64,000 nucleotides of DNA, taken from DATGPD01 sp031423015. Its GTDB lineage: Bacteria; Planctomycetota; UBA1135; UBA2386. A program made the translations under genes and the position numbers. Shown here piece by piece: positions 42,979 through 51,909 of the stretch. Location: NCBI GenBank assembly GCA_031423015.1, contig JANPER010000059.1:1-64000 (forward strand), in the 5' to 3' direction. The notes under the pieces are model-generated. The model saw nothing but the letters and a program-made list of their open reading frames with translations. It did not search any database and had not been told where the DNA came from. Position 1 is the stretch's first letter. Every line of letters begins with the position of its first letter.

Positions 42979-43614
42979 CTACGCGTTCTTCCTGCGCCAC
43001 AGAAACCAGCGCTCCGCGCCGACGCGCTGCGGCACGCTGGGCTCGGCAGGCAGCTCGCGCAGCAACTCGAAGTGCGCATCGAAGCTCTTGTGCAGATCAG
43101 CTTCTGTGATGAGGTGCGGCGGCCGACCGTTCTTGCCGACCAACTCGGCGCGCATCGGAAACGTCAGATGCAGCAGCAAGCCACCGGGCCGCAGCATGCC
43201 AGCGAGCGTCTGCGCGTACGCCGAGCGCAGATGCGGTGGGATCGCGCAGTAGCACGTGTAGTCGTAGACGAGATCGAACGAATCCGCGAACTCGGGCACG
43301 AGGCCGAACACGTCTCGGCACAGCACACGCGCGCGCACGCGGTTGAGCGCGAGCAGTGCGCTCGCTTCTTGCACGGCCGCCGGCGCCAGGTCGAAGCCAG
43401 TCACGTCGAAGCCGCGCTGGCTCCACGCGCGCAGGTCATGACCGCGGCCACACCCGGGAACGGCGACGCGCGCGGCGGCGCTCAAGCCTGCCTCGGCGAG
43501 CACTGGCTGTGCGAGCAGCGTCGCCAGCGCCGGCGTAGGTGCGCGCAGATCCCACGGCGTGGTGCCGTCGGCGTAGGCCTGTTGCCAATCGAGCGGAGCG
43601 GACTGCGTCACCAC
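42979..43614 (-). CDS. Thiopurine S-methyltransferase (TPMT)-family methyltransferase
   Basis: A 211-residue protein. WQQAYADGTTPWDL near the N-terminus, the SAM motif VAVPGCGRGHDL, FDLAPAAVQEA and YDYTCYCAIPPHLR followed by LRPGGLLLHLTFP are typical of bacterial TPMT-like enzymes. These methylate sulfur, selenium or tellurium compounds among others. I chose GTG 43614 (GTG 43611 equally good), since the upstream ATG 43647 would overlap the divergent M48 gene. If selenium metabolism exists in this organism, selenium detoxification is one possible role, but this is inference. Confidence 0.8.
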   Translation of the reverse strand: MVTQSAPLDWQQAYADGTTPWDLRAPTPALATLLAQPVLAEAGLSAAARVAVPGCGRGHDLRAWSQRGFDVTGFDLAPAAVQEASALLALNRVRARVLCRDVFGLVPEFADSFDLVYDYTCYCAIPPHLRSAYAQTLAGMLRPGGLLLHLTFPMRAELVGKNGRPPHLITEADLHKSFDAHFELLRELPAEPSVPQRVGAERWFLWRRKNA

Positions 43615-43619
43615 CCGAT

Positions 43620-43625
43620 TAGACT
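43620..43625 (+). promoter_or_regulatory. -10 box TAGACT for the M48 gene
   Basis: TAGACT ends 6 nt before ATG 43632, within the short gap to the divergent TPMT-like gene. Confidence 0.4.
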
Positions 43626-43631
43626 GCGAGC

Positions 43632-44429
43632 ATGAAGCGCACGGCAACCTTGTTCGCGTCGTTCCTCATCATGCTGCCTGGATGTGGCACGGTCGCCGAG
43701 ACCGGGCGCATGCAGCTGAAGGTGTTCAACGACGACCAGATGACCCAGATGGGTGTGCAGTCGTACGAGGAGGCCTGCAAGGAACACAAAGTCCTGAAGG
43801 GCACGCCGGAGGCGCTCATGGTTGAACGGATCGGGCAGAAGATCGCCAAGGCGTCGGGTCGCAACTACGCCTGGGAGTTCCGTCTGCTGGACGCGCCCGA
43901 GGTGGTGAACGCGTTCTGCCTGCCCGGCGGCAAGGTCGCGGTCTAAACCGGCATCCTGAAGGTCACCCAGAACGAAGACGCATTGGCGGCGGTGATGGGG
44001 CACGAGGTCGCGCACGCGACCTGCGATCACGGCAACGAGCGCGTGAGCCAGGGCTCAGTGACCGAGACGCTGCTGAGCGGCGCGGGCGCGTTCGTGGGCT
44101 TGACCGGGCTGTCGCCGGCCTCGAAGGACTTGTTGATGAAGGGCCTGAATGCCGGCACCAACGTCGGCGTGCTGTTGCCGTTCAGCCGCGCGCACGAGAC
44201 CGAGGCCGACGAGGTCGGGCTGCTGTATCTGATTCGCGCCGGCTACAACCCCGAGGAGGCGCCCAAGCTATGGGAGCGGATGGCGCAACTCGGCGGCGGT
44301 GGCTCGGGTGACATCCTGTCGAAGTTCCTCGGCACGCACCCGGCCTCCGAGGATCGCGCCAAGCGCTTGCGCGAGCTGATTCCGGTGATGCAGGCACGCG
44401 TGGCGAAAGAGCGCGGCGCAGCCAAGTAG
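43632..44429 (+). pseudogene. M48-family metalloprotease lipoprotein interrupted by TAA
   Basis: The gene starts with a lipoprotein signal (MKRTATLFASFLIMLPGCG). The frame reads NAFCLPGGKVAV, then TAA at codon 105 (43944-43946), then TGILKVTQNEDALAAVMGHE with the zinc motif HEVAH at 124-128, and HETEADEVGLLYLIRAGYNP with the third ligand. Family members have Tyr or Trp at the TAA position (KVAVYTG), so TAC to TAA is the simplest change. Total length 265 residues if read through, normal for BepA/LoiP-like periplasmic quality-control proteases. It is either a recent pseudogene or a base error. Confidence 0.75.
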
Positions 44430-44435
44430 CGCGCG

Positions 44436-44903
44436 CTAGTTCTCTTTGCCGAGGTCTTCCTGCTCGACCAGCTCGAAGCCAGCGCGCCGCACCACCGCCA
44501 TGGCTTCGTTCAGGTTGTCGACGTGCACCGCGAGCACCGGCATGTCACGCAGGCGAACCAACATCGTGTAGATGTACATCACGTTCAGCTCGGCCCGCAC
44601 CAGCGTCGCGAGCAACTGGCTGACGCCATGCTCAGCATCGCCGGGCAGGGCCACGCCGAGCAGCTGCGTGGTACACACCTGGCGACCGCCCGTGCCCATC
44701 GTCTCGATCGCCTTGTTCGGCTGGTCCACCACCATCCGCACCACGGCGTGATCGTGCGCGTCCAGGATCGAGAGCGCGCAAATCTTGATCTGCGCCTGCT
44801 CCAGCACGTACACCACCCGTTGCAACGAGCCCACGCGGTTGGGTAGGAAGAACGAGATCTGCGTCAGCTTCGGAAAGGACTGTTCGCGCGCGGTCTCGAG
44901 CAT
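44436..44903 (-). CDS. Tandem ACT-domain protein
   Basis: A 155-residue protein. Two ACT-like units are visible: ISFFLPNRVGSLQRVVYVLE at about 17-80 and LLATLVRAELNVMYIYTMLV at about 95-150. ACT domains bind amino acids or other small molecules and act as allosteric sensors. No catalytic domain is attached, so it is a free-standing regulator. It is convergent with the M48 gene, 6 nt between stops. The ligand is unknown. Confidence 0.75.
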   Translation of the reverse strand: MLETAREQSFPKLTQISFFLPNRVGSLQRVVYVLEQAQIKICALSILDAHDHAVVRMVVDQPNKAIETMGTGGRQVCTTQLLGVALPGDAEHGVSQLLATLVRAELNVMYIYTMLVRLRDMPVLAVHVDNLNEAMAVVRRAGFELVEQEDLGKEN

Positions 44904-44923
44904 GGCTGTCTAGTTCATCGGCA

Positions 44924-44967
44924 CCAGGACGAATGTGTCTGACACATTTGTTCTGCTACCGTCCTGG
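44924..44967. terminator. Nested palindrome after the Gfo/Idh gene
   Basis: The outer arms CCAGGACG (44924-44931) and CGTCCTGG (44960-44967) are perfect inverted repeats. Inside, ACGAATGTGT and ACACATTTGT form a 10-bp stem with loop CTG (44929-44951); the two structures are mutually exclusive. It straddles the stop of the Gfo/Idh gene. A terminator is likely; a REP-like palindrome is the alternative. Confidence 0.45.
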
Positions 44968-46233
44968 CATCGCGACTGGGGGGACCGGGTAGGGGCCGGT
45001 GCCGTAGTCGGTGGGGCCTAGGCGCGGCGATTCCATGGCCTGCGCCCAGGTGACCATCTTGCCGCTGTAGGTGGCCATACGGCCCATCACGGCGGACAGC
45101 GTCGACTTGGCGCCGTTCTCGGCCTCGTTGATCGGCTTGCCCGCCCGGATGCTGGACACCAAGTCGTCGTGCTCGGTCTGGTAGGGGTCGTTGCCCTCGC
45201 CCTCGAACTCCCAGTCGCCGTTCTTGCTCTTGATCTTGCAACCGCTCGCCGTGTCGGCGCGACCGGCGGTGCCGATCAAGTGCTCGGACACCGCGTTCGA
45301 GCAGCCGTCGATCTGCCGGCACTGCGAGAACAGGAACGTGTCGTCGGCGTACTCGAAGTTGACCGCGTGGTGATCGAAGATGTGGCCAAAGCGCGCCTCG
45401 GTGCGCACCTGCCGACCGCCCAGGCCACTCGCACGCACCGGGTAGGCGCGCTTGGCCCAGTTGATCACGTCGATGTTGTGGATGTGCTGCTCGACGATGT
45501 GATCGCCCGACAGCCACGCGAAGTACAGCCAGTTGCGCATCTGCCACTCGATGTCGGTCATCTCCGGCGTGCGCTCGACCGACCACAGGCTGCCCATGTT
45601 CCAGTAGGCACGCGCCGCGACGATGTCGCCGATCGCGCCCGCGTGCACGCGCTGCATCATCTCGCGGTAGCTGGTCTGGTGATGACGCTGCAAGCCAACG
45701 CCGACGCCCAGGCCTTTCTGTTTGGCCACCTCCGCAGCTTCGAGCACCATCCGCACGCCGTGGCCATCGACCGCCACCGGCTTCTCCATGAACACGTGCA
45801 CGCCGCGCTCGACCGCCGCCTTGAACTGCGCCGGCCGGAAGTGCGGCGGCGTCGCCAGGATCACCAGGTCGACGCCCGACTCCAGCACTTTCTCGAACGC
45901 GTCCACGCCGACGAAGCGCTTGTCAGCCTCCACGTTCACCCGCTCGCTGACCTTGTCGGTCTTGAGTAGGTTCTGATGCGAGCCTTCGAGTCGATTGGTA
46001 AAGGCGTCCGCCATCGCGACGAGCTGCACCGGGCCTTGCGTGCGCAGCGCCTGCGCCACCGCGCCGCTGCCGCGCCCACCACAACCCACCAAGCCGACGC
46101 GAATCAGATCGTCGCGGCCGATGGCGCGCGGGCCGCCCAGCGCTGGCAACACGGCAGTTGCCGCCGCGGTCGCTACGAAGTCACGACGGGTGGGGAGGCG
46201 GGTAGGGAGAGCGTCAGGGGAGTGCGGCGCCAT
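44956..46233 (-). CDS. TAT-exported Gfo/Idh/MocA-family oxidoreductase
   Basis: A 425-residue protein. The twin-arginine signal is TRRDFVATAAATAVLPAL. The NAD(P) Rossmann motif is RVGLVGCGGRGSG, followed by VDLVILATPPHFRPAQFKAA and the conserved HVFMEKPVAVDGHGV with the family Lys. Planctomycetes carry many such periplasmic sugar or inositol dehydrogenases. ATG 46233 was chosen over GTG 46242 because TACCGT lies 7 nt before it. The divergent neighbour at 46360 is a TIM-barrel isomerase-like protein, so the two may act on the same sugar. Confidence 0.88.
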   Translation of the reverse strand: MAPHSPDALPTRLPTRRDFVATAAATAVLPALGGPRAIGRDDLIRVGLVGCGGRGSGAVAQALRTQGPVQLVAMADAFTNRLEGSHQNLLKTDKVSERVNVEADKRFVGVDAFEKVLESGVDLVILATPPHFRPAQFKAAVERGVHVFMEKPVAVDGHGVRMVLEAAEVAKQKGLGVGVGLQRHHQTSYREMMQRVHAGAIGDIVAARAYWNMGSLWSVERTPEMTDIEWQMRNWLYFAWLSGDHIVEQHIHNIDVINWAKRAYPVRASGLGGRQVRTEARFGHIFDHHAVNFEYADDTFLFSQCRQIDGCSNAVSEHLIGTAGRADTASGCKIKSKNGDWEFEGEGNDPYQTEHDDLVSSIRAGKPINEAENGAKSTLSAVMGRMATYSGKMVTWAQAMESPRLGPTDYGTGPYPVPPVAMPGR

Positions 46234-46240
46234 ACGCGGC

Positions 46241-46246
46241 ACGGTA
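46241..46246 (-). promoter_or_regulatory. -10 box TACCGT for the Gfo/Idh gene
   Basis: Minus-strand TACCGT lies 7 nt before ATG 46233. Confidence 0.35.
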
Positions 46247-46343
46247 GGCGCCGGCGCCGAGGATTGCCACGGGGCGGGGCCTTCTCACGCGAGACTCCTC
46301 AACTCCGGATGTTGCCATGGCGCCGAAGACCCACTCCGCGTGC

Positions 46344-46349
46344 TAACCT
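46344..46349 (+). promoter_or_regulatory. -10 box TAACCT for the TIM-barrel gene
   Basis: TAACCT ends 10 nt before ATG 46360. The divergent TACCGT box is about 100 nt away. Confidence 0.35.
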
Positions 46350-46359
46350 CCCCCGCCGC

Positions 46360-47268
46360 ATGACCATCGACCGCCGCGACTTCCTCGCTTCCGTCGGCGC
46401 GCTCGGCGCCGTTCCCCTCGCCGCGAACACGTCGCGCCCCAACCCACCGCGTCCGCAGCCCTTCGCGCTCGACTATGCCCCGCACTTCGGCATGTTCGAG
46501 CAGTCAGCCGGCAAGGACCTCGTCGATCAGATCGCGTTCATGGCCGACCAGGGCTTCCGCTCGATGGAGGACAATTGGATCGGGCGACGCTCGACGGAGG
46601 AGCAAGACAAGATCCGCGCCGCGCTCGACAAGCACAAGATGCGCATGGGCGTGTTCGTCGGGCACGGCGAGTTCAGCAAGCCGTCGTGCGCCAGCAATGA
46701 TCCGGCGCAACGCGAGCGCATCCTCAGCGACATCAAGGGCGCCGTCGAAGTCGGCAAGCGCGTCGGCGCCAAATGGTGCACCGTGGTGCCGGGCACTTAC
46801 GACTTGCGCCGCGACCGCGGCTTCCAAGTCGCGAACGCGATCGACAACCTGCGCCGCGCCGCCGAGGTCTGCGAGCCGAGCGGGCTCGTCATGGTGATCG
46901 AGGCACTCAACTGGACCGATCATCCCAACGCCTTCCCCGACACGGTCGGCATGGCGTATCTGGTGTGCCGCGCCGTCAATCACCCGTCGTGCAAGCTGAT
47001 CTTCGACCTCTATCACCAGCAAATCACCGATGGCAACCTGATCCGCAAGGTCGACGAGGCGTGGAGCGAGATCGGCTACATCCAGACCGGCGATCACCCC
47101 GGCCGCGCTGAACCCGGCACCGGCGAGGTCAACTACAAGAACGTGTTCCGCCACCTCCACGCGCGCGGCTATCCGGGCATCCTCGGCATGGAGCACGGCA
47201 ACAGTCGGCCAGGCAAGGAAGGCGAAACGGCGGTGATTGCTGCCTACCGCGCCGTCGATCCGACCTGA
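46360..47268 (+). CDS. TAT-exported TIM-barrel protein, hydroxypyruvate isomerase-like
   Basis: A 302-residue protein. The twin-arginine signal is DRRDFLASVGALGAVPLAA. The AP-endonuclease-2/xylose-isomerase-like barrel shows GAKWCTVVPGTYDLRRDRG, GLVMVIEALNWTDHPN (metal Glu), CKLIFDLYHQQITDGNLIRK (Asp and His) and GYIQTGDHPGRAEPGTGEV, which closely follow bacterial Hyi-type proteins. Family members interconvert hydroxypyruvate and tartronate semialdehyde or epimerise sugars. Export suggests a periplasmic sugar acid. It is divergent from the Gfo/Idh gene. Confidence 0.85.
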   Translation: MTIDRRDFLASVGALGAVPLAANTSRPNPPRPQPFALDYAPHFGMFEQSAGKDLVDQIAFMADQGFRSMEDNWIGRRSTEEQDKIRAALDKHKMRMGVFVGHGEFSKPSCASNDPAQRERILSDIKGAVEVGKRVGAKWCTVVPGTYDLRRDRGFQVANAIDNLRRAAEVCEPSGLVMVIEALNWTDHPNAFPDTVGMAYLVCRAVNHPSCKLIFDLYHQQITDGNLIRKVDEAWSEIGYIQTGDHPGRAEPGTGEVNYKNVFRHLHARGYPGILGMEHGNSRPGKEGETAVIAAYRAVDPT

Positions 47269-47445
47269 GCCGCTTCCGGGGATGAGCCGGGCGAGGTAGC
47301 GCCGCCGCTCGGCACCAATCAGTGGCCCTTTCGAAGGCGACGCCGACGGCGTTGTCGCCCCTCGCAAGCTGCGCCTTGAACCCGCCCGTCACCGCCGCTA
47401 GGGTTGGGCACTGGGAAACTCATTGGACCACGACTGAAAGCAAAC

Positions 47446-47844
47446 ATGAAACTCCTCGCCCTCGTCCCCCTCGCCCTCGGTCTCGTTCTCGCCGGCTGCA
47501 CCTCGGAAGCTGCCACCGGCGCCGCCAACGCCGCCAGCAACGCCGCCAGCGCCGCCAGCAGCATGGCCTCCGCCGCCGCCACCAAGCTGTTCGACCAGGT
47601 CAAGACCTCGCTCGTCGGCATCACCAACGTCGAGACCGCGAAGTCGGCCGTGCCCGCACTGACGCCGCTGGTCGGCAAGGTCACCGAAGCACTCAAGACG
47701 GTGACTGGCACGTGGCCGGCCGATCTCACCAAGGCGGGCGACGGCATCCGCGAGCAAGTGACGCGGCTGTCGAGCATGGCTGACGTGAAGGGCGCGCTCG
47801 GCGGCCTGCTCGATCAGGTCATCGCGTTCTTGCCCAAGAAGTGA
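47446..47844 (+). CDS. Small Ala-rich lipoprotein
   Basis: A 132-residue protein. The signal MKLLALVPLALGLVLAGC ends in a good lipobox (LAGC). It is followed by an Ala/Ser-rich linker (AANAASNAASAASSMASAAA) and amphipathic helices (FDQVKTSLVGITNVETAKSA, VTEALKTVTGTWPADLTKAG). It resembles small helical lipoproteins such as the one at 60261. No enzyme motif. An envelope role is inferred only from the lipobox. Confidence 0.7.
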   Translation: MKLLALVPLALGLVLAGCTSEAATGAANAASNAASAASSMASAAATKLFDQVKTSLVGITNVETAKSAVPALTPLVGKVTEALKTVTGTWPADLTKAGDGIREQVTRLSSMADVKGALGGLLDQVIAFLPKK

Positions 47845-47865
47845 CGCACCGGCCGACGCCGCGCA

Positions 47866-50019
47866 CTAGCGCTGGGCGTCGAGCCACGCGCGCAGCTCGC
47901 GGTCGAGCGCGGTGAGCTGCACGGGCGGTAGCACAGCGGCGATCGCCTGGCCTGTTGGTTCGCCGCGCGCCAAGGCCGCAAGCAGCGACGTGAGCAGCGC
48001 GCGCTGCGGCTGCGAACCCTCGCGCAGCATCGTCACCACGGCCCAGCTCTGCGCGTAGGACAGCACCGGGTCGGCGTAGAACTCGCGATCGGTGCACGCC
48101 ACGAACTCCGCGAGCGGCACCAACTGTTTCTGCCGCAGCGAAGCCACCCATAGCGCGCGCTGCGAAACAGCACCGGCGCGCGCGCCGCGCGCGCTGGCAG
48201 CCTCGTAGTACTGCGCCAAGCCCTCGTTCAACCAGCGTGGCGGCTCGCGCAGGAGATGCTCGAGATACCAGTGCAGACCCTCGTGCCGCACCGTTTGCAG
48301 CATGCGCCCGCGATCGGGCGTCTGCCACAGCAAGAGCTGCCCTAGCGCGTGGCTGTAGATCCCCGTCGTGTGCATCGGCACCGTGCCGATCACGTCGGCT
48401 AGGTACGCGCGGTAGCTGCTCTCACCGGCAAACACGAAAACGCGCACCGGCTGCACCTGCCGATCGAGCGCACCCAGCTCGCTGGTGAAGGTGGCAAACG
48501 CTTCTTGCAGCGTGCTGGCCACGTCGACACAGGTGCGCTGGTCGATATCGGAGGCGACCTCGCAATGGCGCGCGGGATAAGCAAAGCGCCGCGACCAGTC
48601 TGGGCCGCGCTCGGCCTTGGTGAGGGTGTGCGCGACCCTGTCGAACTCGTCCGAATGCAACCCACGGGCACGCGCCGCCGTTTGCAGATCGACCGCGGCG
48701 TGCCGGCGGCCGGAGCACAGCTCGAAACTGATGAGCGCCGTCACCGCGTCGACGTAGTCGGGCGCCTTGGCCACCAGCGCCCGCGCCTTGTCGATCGCCG
48801 CGGCGCGCTGACCGTTCCCCCACAGCAGCCGCGCTTCCAACTCTTGCGCCCGCGCGAAGTCCGGTGCGCGGCGCAGCAGCTCTTCTACGCACAAGAGCGC
48901 GTGCGCGAACTCGCGCTTGCCAGCGAACGCCAACGCGCGCAACCACATCAACACGCGCGGCGGCAAAGACGATTCGGCCGCCGTCGTCGCCGCGCGCGCC
49001 AAGCACTCGTCGAAGCGCTGCTGCTCGAGCAGATGCACGCAGGCGGCCAGCTCGTCGGCGTGTTGCGCGGCGACGGCGCAAGGATACGCCGGCAGCGTGA
49101 ACGCCAGCACCGGTGCCGCCACGAGCCATGGCGGCAGGCGCTGCGCCGAGTCGAACGTGCTGGCGAAGGACTGCATCGCGGCGTGCCGATGTTGATCGCG
49201 CAGCGAGTCGATCCACGCCGTCGTCACCGTGCCTTCGATTTGCAGCGCGGTGAACTCGCACGGCCACAAGCCGATCTGCCCAGACGCAGGACGACGCTCG
49301 TCGGCGCGCAGCACCACCTTGCCCTCGACTGACACCTGCACGCTGGTGGCGGTCACCCGCACGCCGACGCGGAAGGCCGACGCGGCGCGCAACGGTGACG
49401 CGGCGAGTTCGGCGACGCACTCCGTTCCAGTCGGCGTCAGCCGCAGGATCTGCAGGGGTGCCGCGACACCAGAGGTGGCCGCGCGGCCGAACGCCACGCA
49501 GTAGCTGCTCTCGGGCGTAGCAGCAACCAACATGCGCACGCCCGGTCCAGCGTTGGGATACGTGGTGCCGCGCACCGTGACGCCGTAGTCGCCGGCAAAC
49601 ACCACGGGATGAACGCGCACGCCGTCCTCGAGGGGCGCGAAGTCGGCGTCGTTGTCCGGACCGTAGGCGATTCTGATGACGCCGCTGCGCGGCACCCATT
49701 CACCGAGCTGGCCACTCACCAGCTCGCGCGGCGCTGGCGGCACGTACGACAGGGCGAACGCAATGCGGCGCGCTTCCTCGACCAACGCCTCGCGATGCCC
49801 GAGCGCCCATGCGCGGCGCGCCTCGTCGCCGAGCAGCTTCGCCAACAGGTCGCTGGCGAGCGCCGGCCGACCCGAGTCGACGGCGGCGCGGATGGCGTCG
49901 AACTCACGCCCGAGCGCCGCCGGCTCAACGCTCGGCGCCGCCGGCGGCTGGGACTTGGTGGCAAGCACCGGCGCGCAGACCGCCAGCAGGTGGGCGAGTG
50001 ACGAACGAAATCGGAACAT
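47866..50019 (-). CDS. Secreted TPR/gluzincin-like metallopeptidase (DUF1570-like)
   Basis: A 717-residue protein. A signal-like N-terminus (SSLAHLLAVCAPVLA) is followed by a beta-rich part (residues about 90-270), TPR-like helices (about 310-470) and a C-terminal peptidase-like domain. That domain has HEGLH at 579-583 (HExxH zinc motif) and PRWLNEGLAQYYE about 16 residues on, supplying the third Glu ligand as in gluzincins. The end LRAWLDAQR is echoed by the shard at 8151. Convergent with the lipoprotein at 47446. Proteolysis of cell-wall or external protein is plausible but undemonstrated. Confidence 0.78.
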   Translation of the reverse strand: MFRFRSSLAHLLAVCAPVLATKSQPPAAPSVEPAALGREFDAIRAAVDSGRPALASDLLAKLLGDEARRAWALGHREALVEEARRIAFALSYVPPAPRELVSGQLGEWVPRSGVIRIAYGPDNDADFAPLEDGVRVHPVVFAGDYGVTVRGTTYPNAGPGVRMLVAATPESSYCVAFGRAATSGVAAPLQILRLTPTGTECVAELAASPLRAASAFRVGVRVTATSVQVSVEGKVVLRADERRPASGQIGLWPCEFTALQIEGTVTTAWIDSLRDQHRHAAMQSFASTFDSAQRLPPWLVAAPVLAFTLPAYPCAVAAQHADELAACVHLLEQQRFDECLARAATTAAESSLPPRVLMWLRALAFAGKREFAHALLCVEELLRRAPDFARAQELEARLLWGNGQRAAAIDKARALVAKAPDYVDAVTALISFELCSGRRHAAVDLQTAARARGLHSDEFDRVAHTLTKAERGPDWSRRFAYPARHCEVASDIDQRTCVDVASTLQEAFATFTSELGALDRQVQPVRVFVFAGESSYRAYLADVIGTVPMHTTGIYSHALGQLLLWQTPDRGRMLQTVRHEGLHWYLEHLLREPPRWLNEGLAQYYEAASARGARAGAVSQRALWVASLRQKQLVPLAEFVACTDREFYADPVLSYAQSWAVVTMLREGSQPQRALLTSLLAALARGEPTGQAIAAVLPPVQLTALDRELRAWLDAQR

Positions 50020-50178
50020 CGACGAGCAGCGGCTGACCCCGCCATCAAGGCGGCGTCTTCCCTGGGTTGTCTATCGGGGTTTGGCGCGCCGCACGCGCAG
50101 CCGCAGCCCTGGCCACGGTCGCGTCGCGACTTGGGGCCCCGCCTCGCGCACTCGCTCGCCCCGTGGCAAGATCCGAGC

Positions 50179-51249
50179 ATGCGTCTCCACTGCCTCGCAA
50201 GCCTCCTCCTGCTGGCCAGCGTTTCTGCCCAGACCCGCGTCAGCCCGGCCAACCGCGCCGCGATCGAGGGCGCCGTGACACATCAGTATCCATTCAGCTA
50301 CAGCGAGGTCCGCTTCCAGCAACTCTGGGATGGCGGCGAACTCGCCAACACGAGCGCCGCGTTGAATGGCGTCGACTTCCGCCGCGATGGCGCCAACACC
50401 GCGTCGCACAACGCGCGCAGCTGGAGTTACGTGGTGACCGCGTACGAGACACTGGTCTCACCGGTCAACATGACGACGAACTGGAGCAACAACCGTGGCG
50501 TCAATCCGGGGACGGTGGTGCTCACCGGCGCGATCAACGTGCCCGCGGGCAACCCGTCGTATCCAACGCCGCAGCCGTGGTCGCTGCCGCTGATGTTCAA
50601 CGCGCCGTTCGCCTTCAGCCGCAGCAACGGCCACTTCTTGTTGGAAATCGAGGGCAACGACCCCGCCAATCTGTTCGACGCTTGGCCGGTGGATGCCGAG
50701 AACCAGTGGCGCAGCGCGCGCGGCGATTCGGTGCGGGTGAGCGCGGCCGCATGCACGGGGACCAACAACGAACGCGTGACCCTGGGCCTGTCTGCCGCCG
50801 CGACGATCGTGCTCGGCGGCACGCTCACGGTGAACATGACCAACACCACGTTGGGGGCGTTCGCCAACTGGATCGGCGTGAGCAACCAGACCTACCTCGG
50901 CATCCCCCTGCCGCTCGATCTCGGCACGCTCGGCGCGGCGGGTTGTTTTCTCGGCGCCGACATCGCGGTGCAGCAAGTCGGCACCGGCCCCTTCGCGTGG
51001 CCCATCCCATTCGTGCCCGCGCTCGAGAACGAAGTGCTGTTCACGCAGGCGCTCGGCTTGGCGCCTGGCGCCAACGCCGGCAACTTGGTGACCAGCGATG
51101 TATTCCAGGTGCGACTCGGCGGCACCAGCGCCGCGGCGGCACGCAATCAGTCGGTCTACCGCCGCACGGATCTCAGCAACGTCGCTGGCTTCATCAGCAA
51201 CGCGTCGTTCTACGGCGCCATCGTCCGCTTCCAGGGCGTGTTCAACTGA
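50179..51249 (+). CDS. Secreted beta-rich protein with shared C-terminal module
   Basis: A 356-residue protein. Signal peptide MRLHCLASLLLLASVSA, then a beta-rich domain (FSYSEVRFQQLWDGGELANT, SWSYVVTAYETLVSPVNMTT) seen in other planctomycete exoproteins. From about residue 215 it has the module with ASNWIGVSNQTYLGIPLPLD-like spacing and GCFLGADIAVQ. The last residues FYGAIVRFQGVFN close a strand. CAAGAT lies 6 nt before ATG 50179, a weak leaderless-type box. Function unknown. Confidence 0.72.
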   Translation: MRLHCLASLLLLASVSAQTRVSPANRAAIEGAVTHQYPFSYSEVRFQQLWDGGELANTSAALNGVDFRRDGANTASHNARSWSYVVTAYETLVSPVNMTTNWSNNRGVNPGTVVLTGAINVPAGNPSYPTPQPWSLPLMFNAPFAFSRSNGHFLLEIEGNDPANLFDAWPVDAENQWRSARGDSVRVSAAACTGTNNERVTLGLSAAATIVLGGTLTVNMTNTTLGAFANWIGVSNQTYLGIPLPLDLGTLGAAGCFLGADIAVQQVGTGPFAWPIPFVPALENEVLFTQALGLAPGANAGNLVTSDVFQVRLGGTSAAAARNQSVYRRTDLSNVAGFISNASFYGAIVRFQGVFN

Positions 51250-51280
51250 CGACCGAGGTGCGGCGGCCGCGCCGATCCTC

Positions 51281-51679
51281 TCAAGCGCGGATCACCTTGA
51301 CATGAATGTCAATCCCAGGCGCCCGCGCCAGTCGCCGATCCGTCGTCAACAGCGTCGCACCCAACGCTTCGGTCAAAGCGACGTAGAGCGCGTCATACAT
51401 CGTGAGATTCTTGCGCAGCTCCCACGCTCGCGGCAGCAATGGACCAAGGTCGTAGCGCCGAATCGGCAAACGTTGAAAGGCGCTCAACAAGGTCTCCGCA
51501 GCGCCAGCATCGACGTCACGATTGAGCTCGAGCCGACGCATCACCGATCCGACCTCAGCATCCAGCAGGTGTGGAGCATGCACACCGGCGTCGGCAGTCG
51601 CCACATGCCGCGCTGCCAGCTCGCCGGTTGGGGTGCGGAGCAACATCTCGACCACCGCCGATGCATCCAACACGATCAT
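51281..51679 (-). CDS. vapC: PIN-domain ribonuclease toxin, VapC family
   Basis: A 132-residue protein. The four acidic PIN residues are visible: Asp5 (MIVLDASAVVEMLL), Glu42 (HLLDAEVGSV), Asp96 (LTMYDALYVALTEAL) and Asp114 (LLTTDRRLARA). VapC toxins are Mg-dependent RNases, often cutting tRNA or rRNA, neutralised by VapB. Its ATG overlaps the last codon of the antitoxin by 4 nt (51676-51679), the usual translational coupling. Confidence 0.9.
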   Translation of the reverse strand: MIVLDASAVVEMLLRTPTGELAARHVATADAGVHAPHLLDAEVGSVMRRLELNRDVDAGAAETLLSAFQRLPIRRYDLGPLLPRAWELRKNLTMYDALYVALTEALGATLLTTDRRLARAPGIDIHVKVIRA

Positions 51680-51903
51680 CGACGATCACGTTCCTGACGC
51701 AGAATCTCGGCAGGCGACACCTTCAGCTCACCCGCAAAGCGCGGCAGCCCAGCCAGCACTTCGTCGAACGTGGGTTGCTCCAGCGCCTTCTTGAGTTCGG
51801 CGAGCAGGTAGTCAGACAGAGACACGCCAGCAACCGCGGCGCGCGTCTTGGCCAGGCGGTGCAGTCGGTCAGGCACGTTGCGAATCTGCAAAAGCTTCGT
51901 CAT
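51676..51903 (-). CDS. vapB: VapB/FitA-like antitoxin
   Basis: A 75-residue protein. The N-terminal LLQIRNVPDRLHRLAKTRAA and GVSLSDYLLAELKKAL form a ribbon-helix-helix DNA-binding fold of the FitA type. The C-terminal LPRFAGELKVSPAEILRQER would wrap the toxin. Placed just upstream of vapC with a 4-nt overlap. ATG 51903 is preceded by a TATCGT box at 6 nt and a direct repeat that could be its own operator. Confidence 0.85.
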   Translation of the reverse strand: MTKLLQIRNVPDRLHRLAKTRAAVAGVSLSDYLLAELKKALEQPTFDEVLAGLPRFAGELKVSPAEILRQERDRR

Positions 51904-51909
51904 GCCGCC

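Noticed and set aside
41949..43635. Continuation of the frame that starts at 41395 through pyrD and TPMT antisense
   Set aside because: Composition is typical of antisense GC-rich DNA, and pyrD is unambiguous on the other strand.
43944..43946. TAA in the M48 gene as a recoded amino acid
   Set aside because: UAA is not used for selenocysteine or pyrrolysine; a mutation or base error from TAC is simpler.
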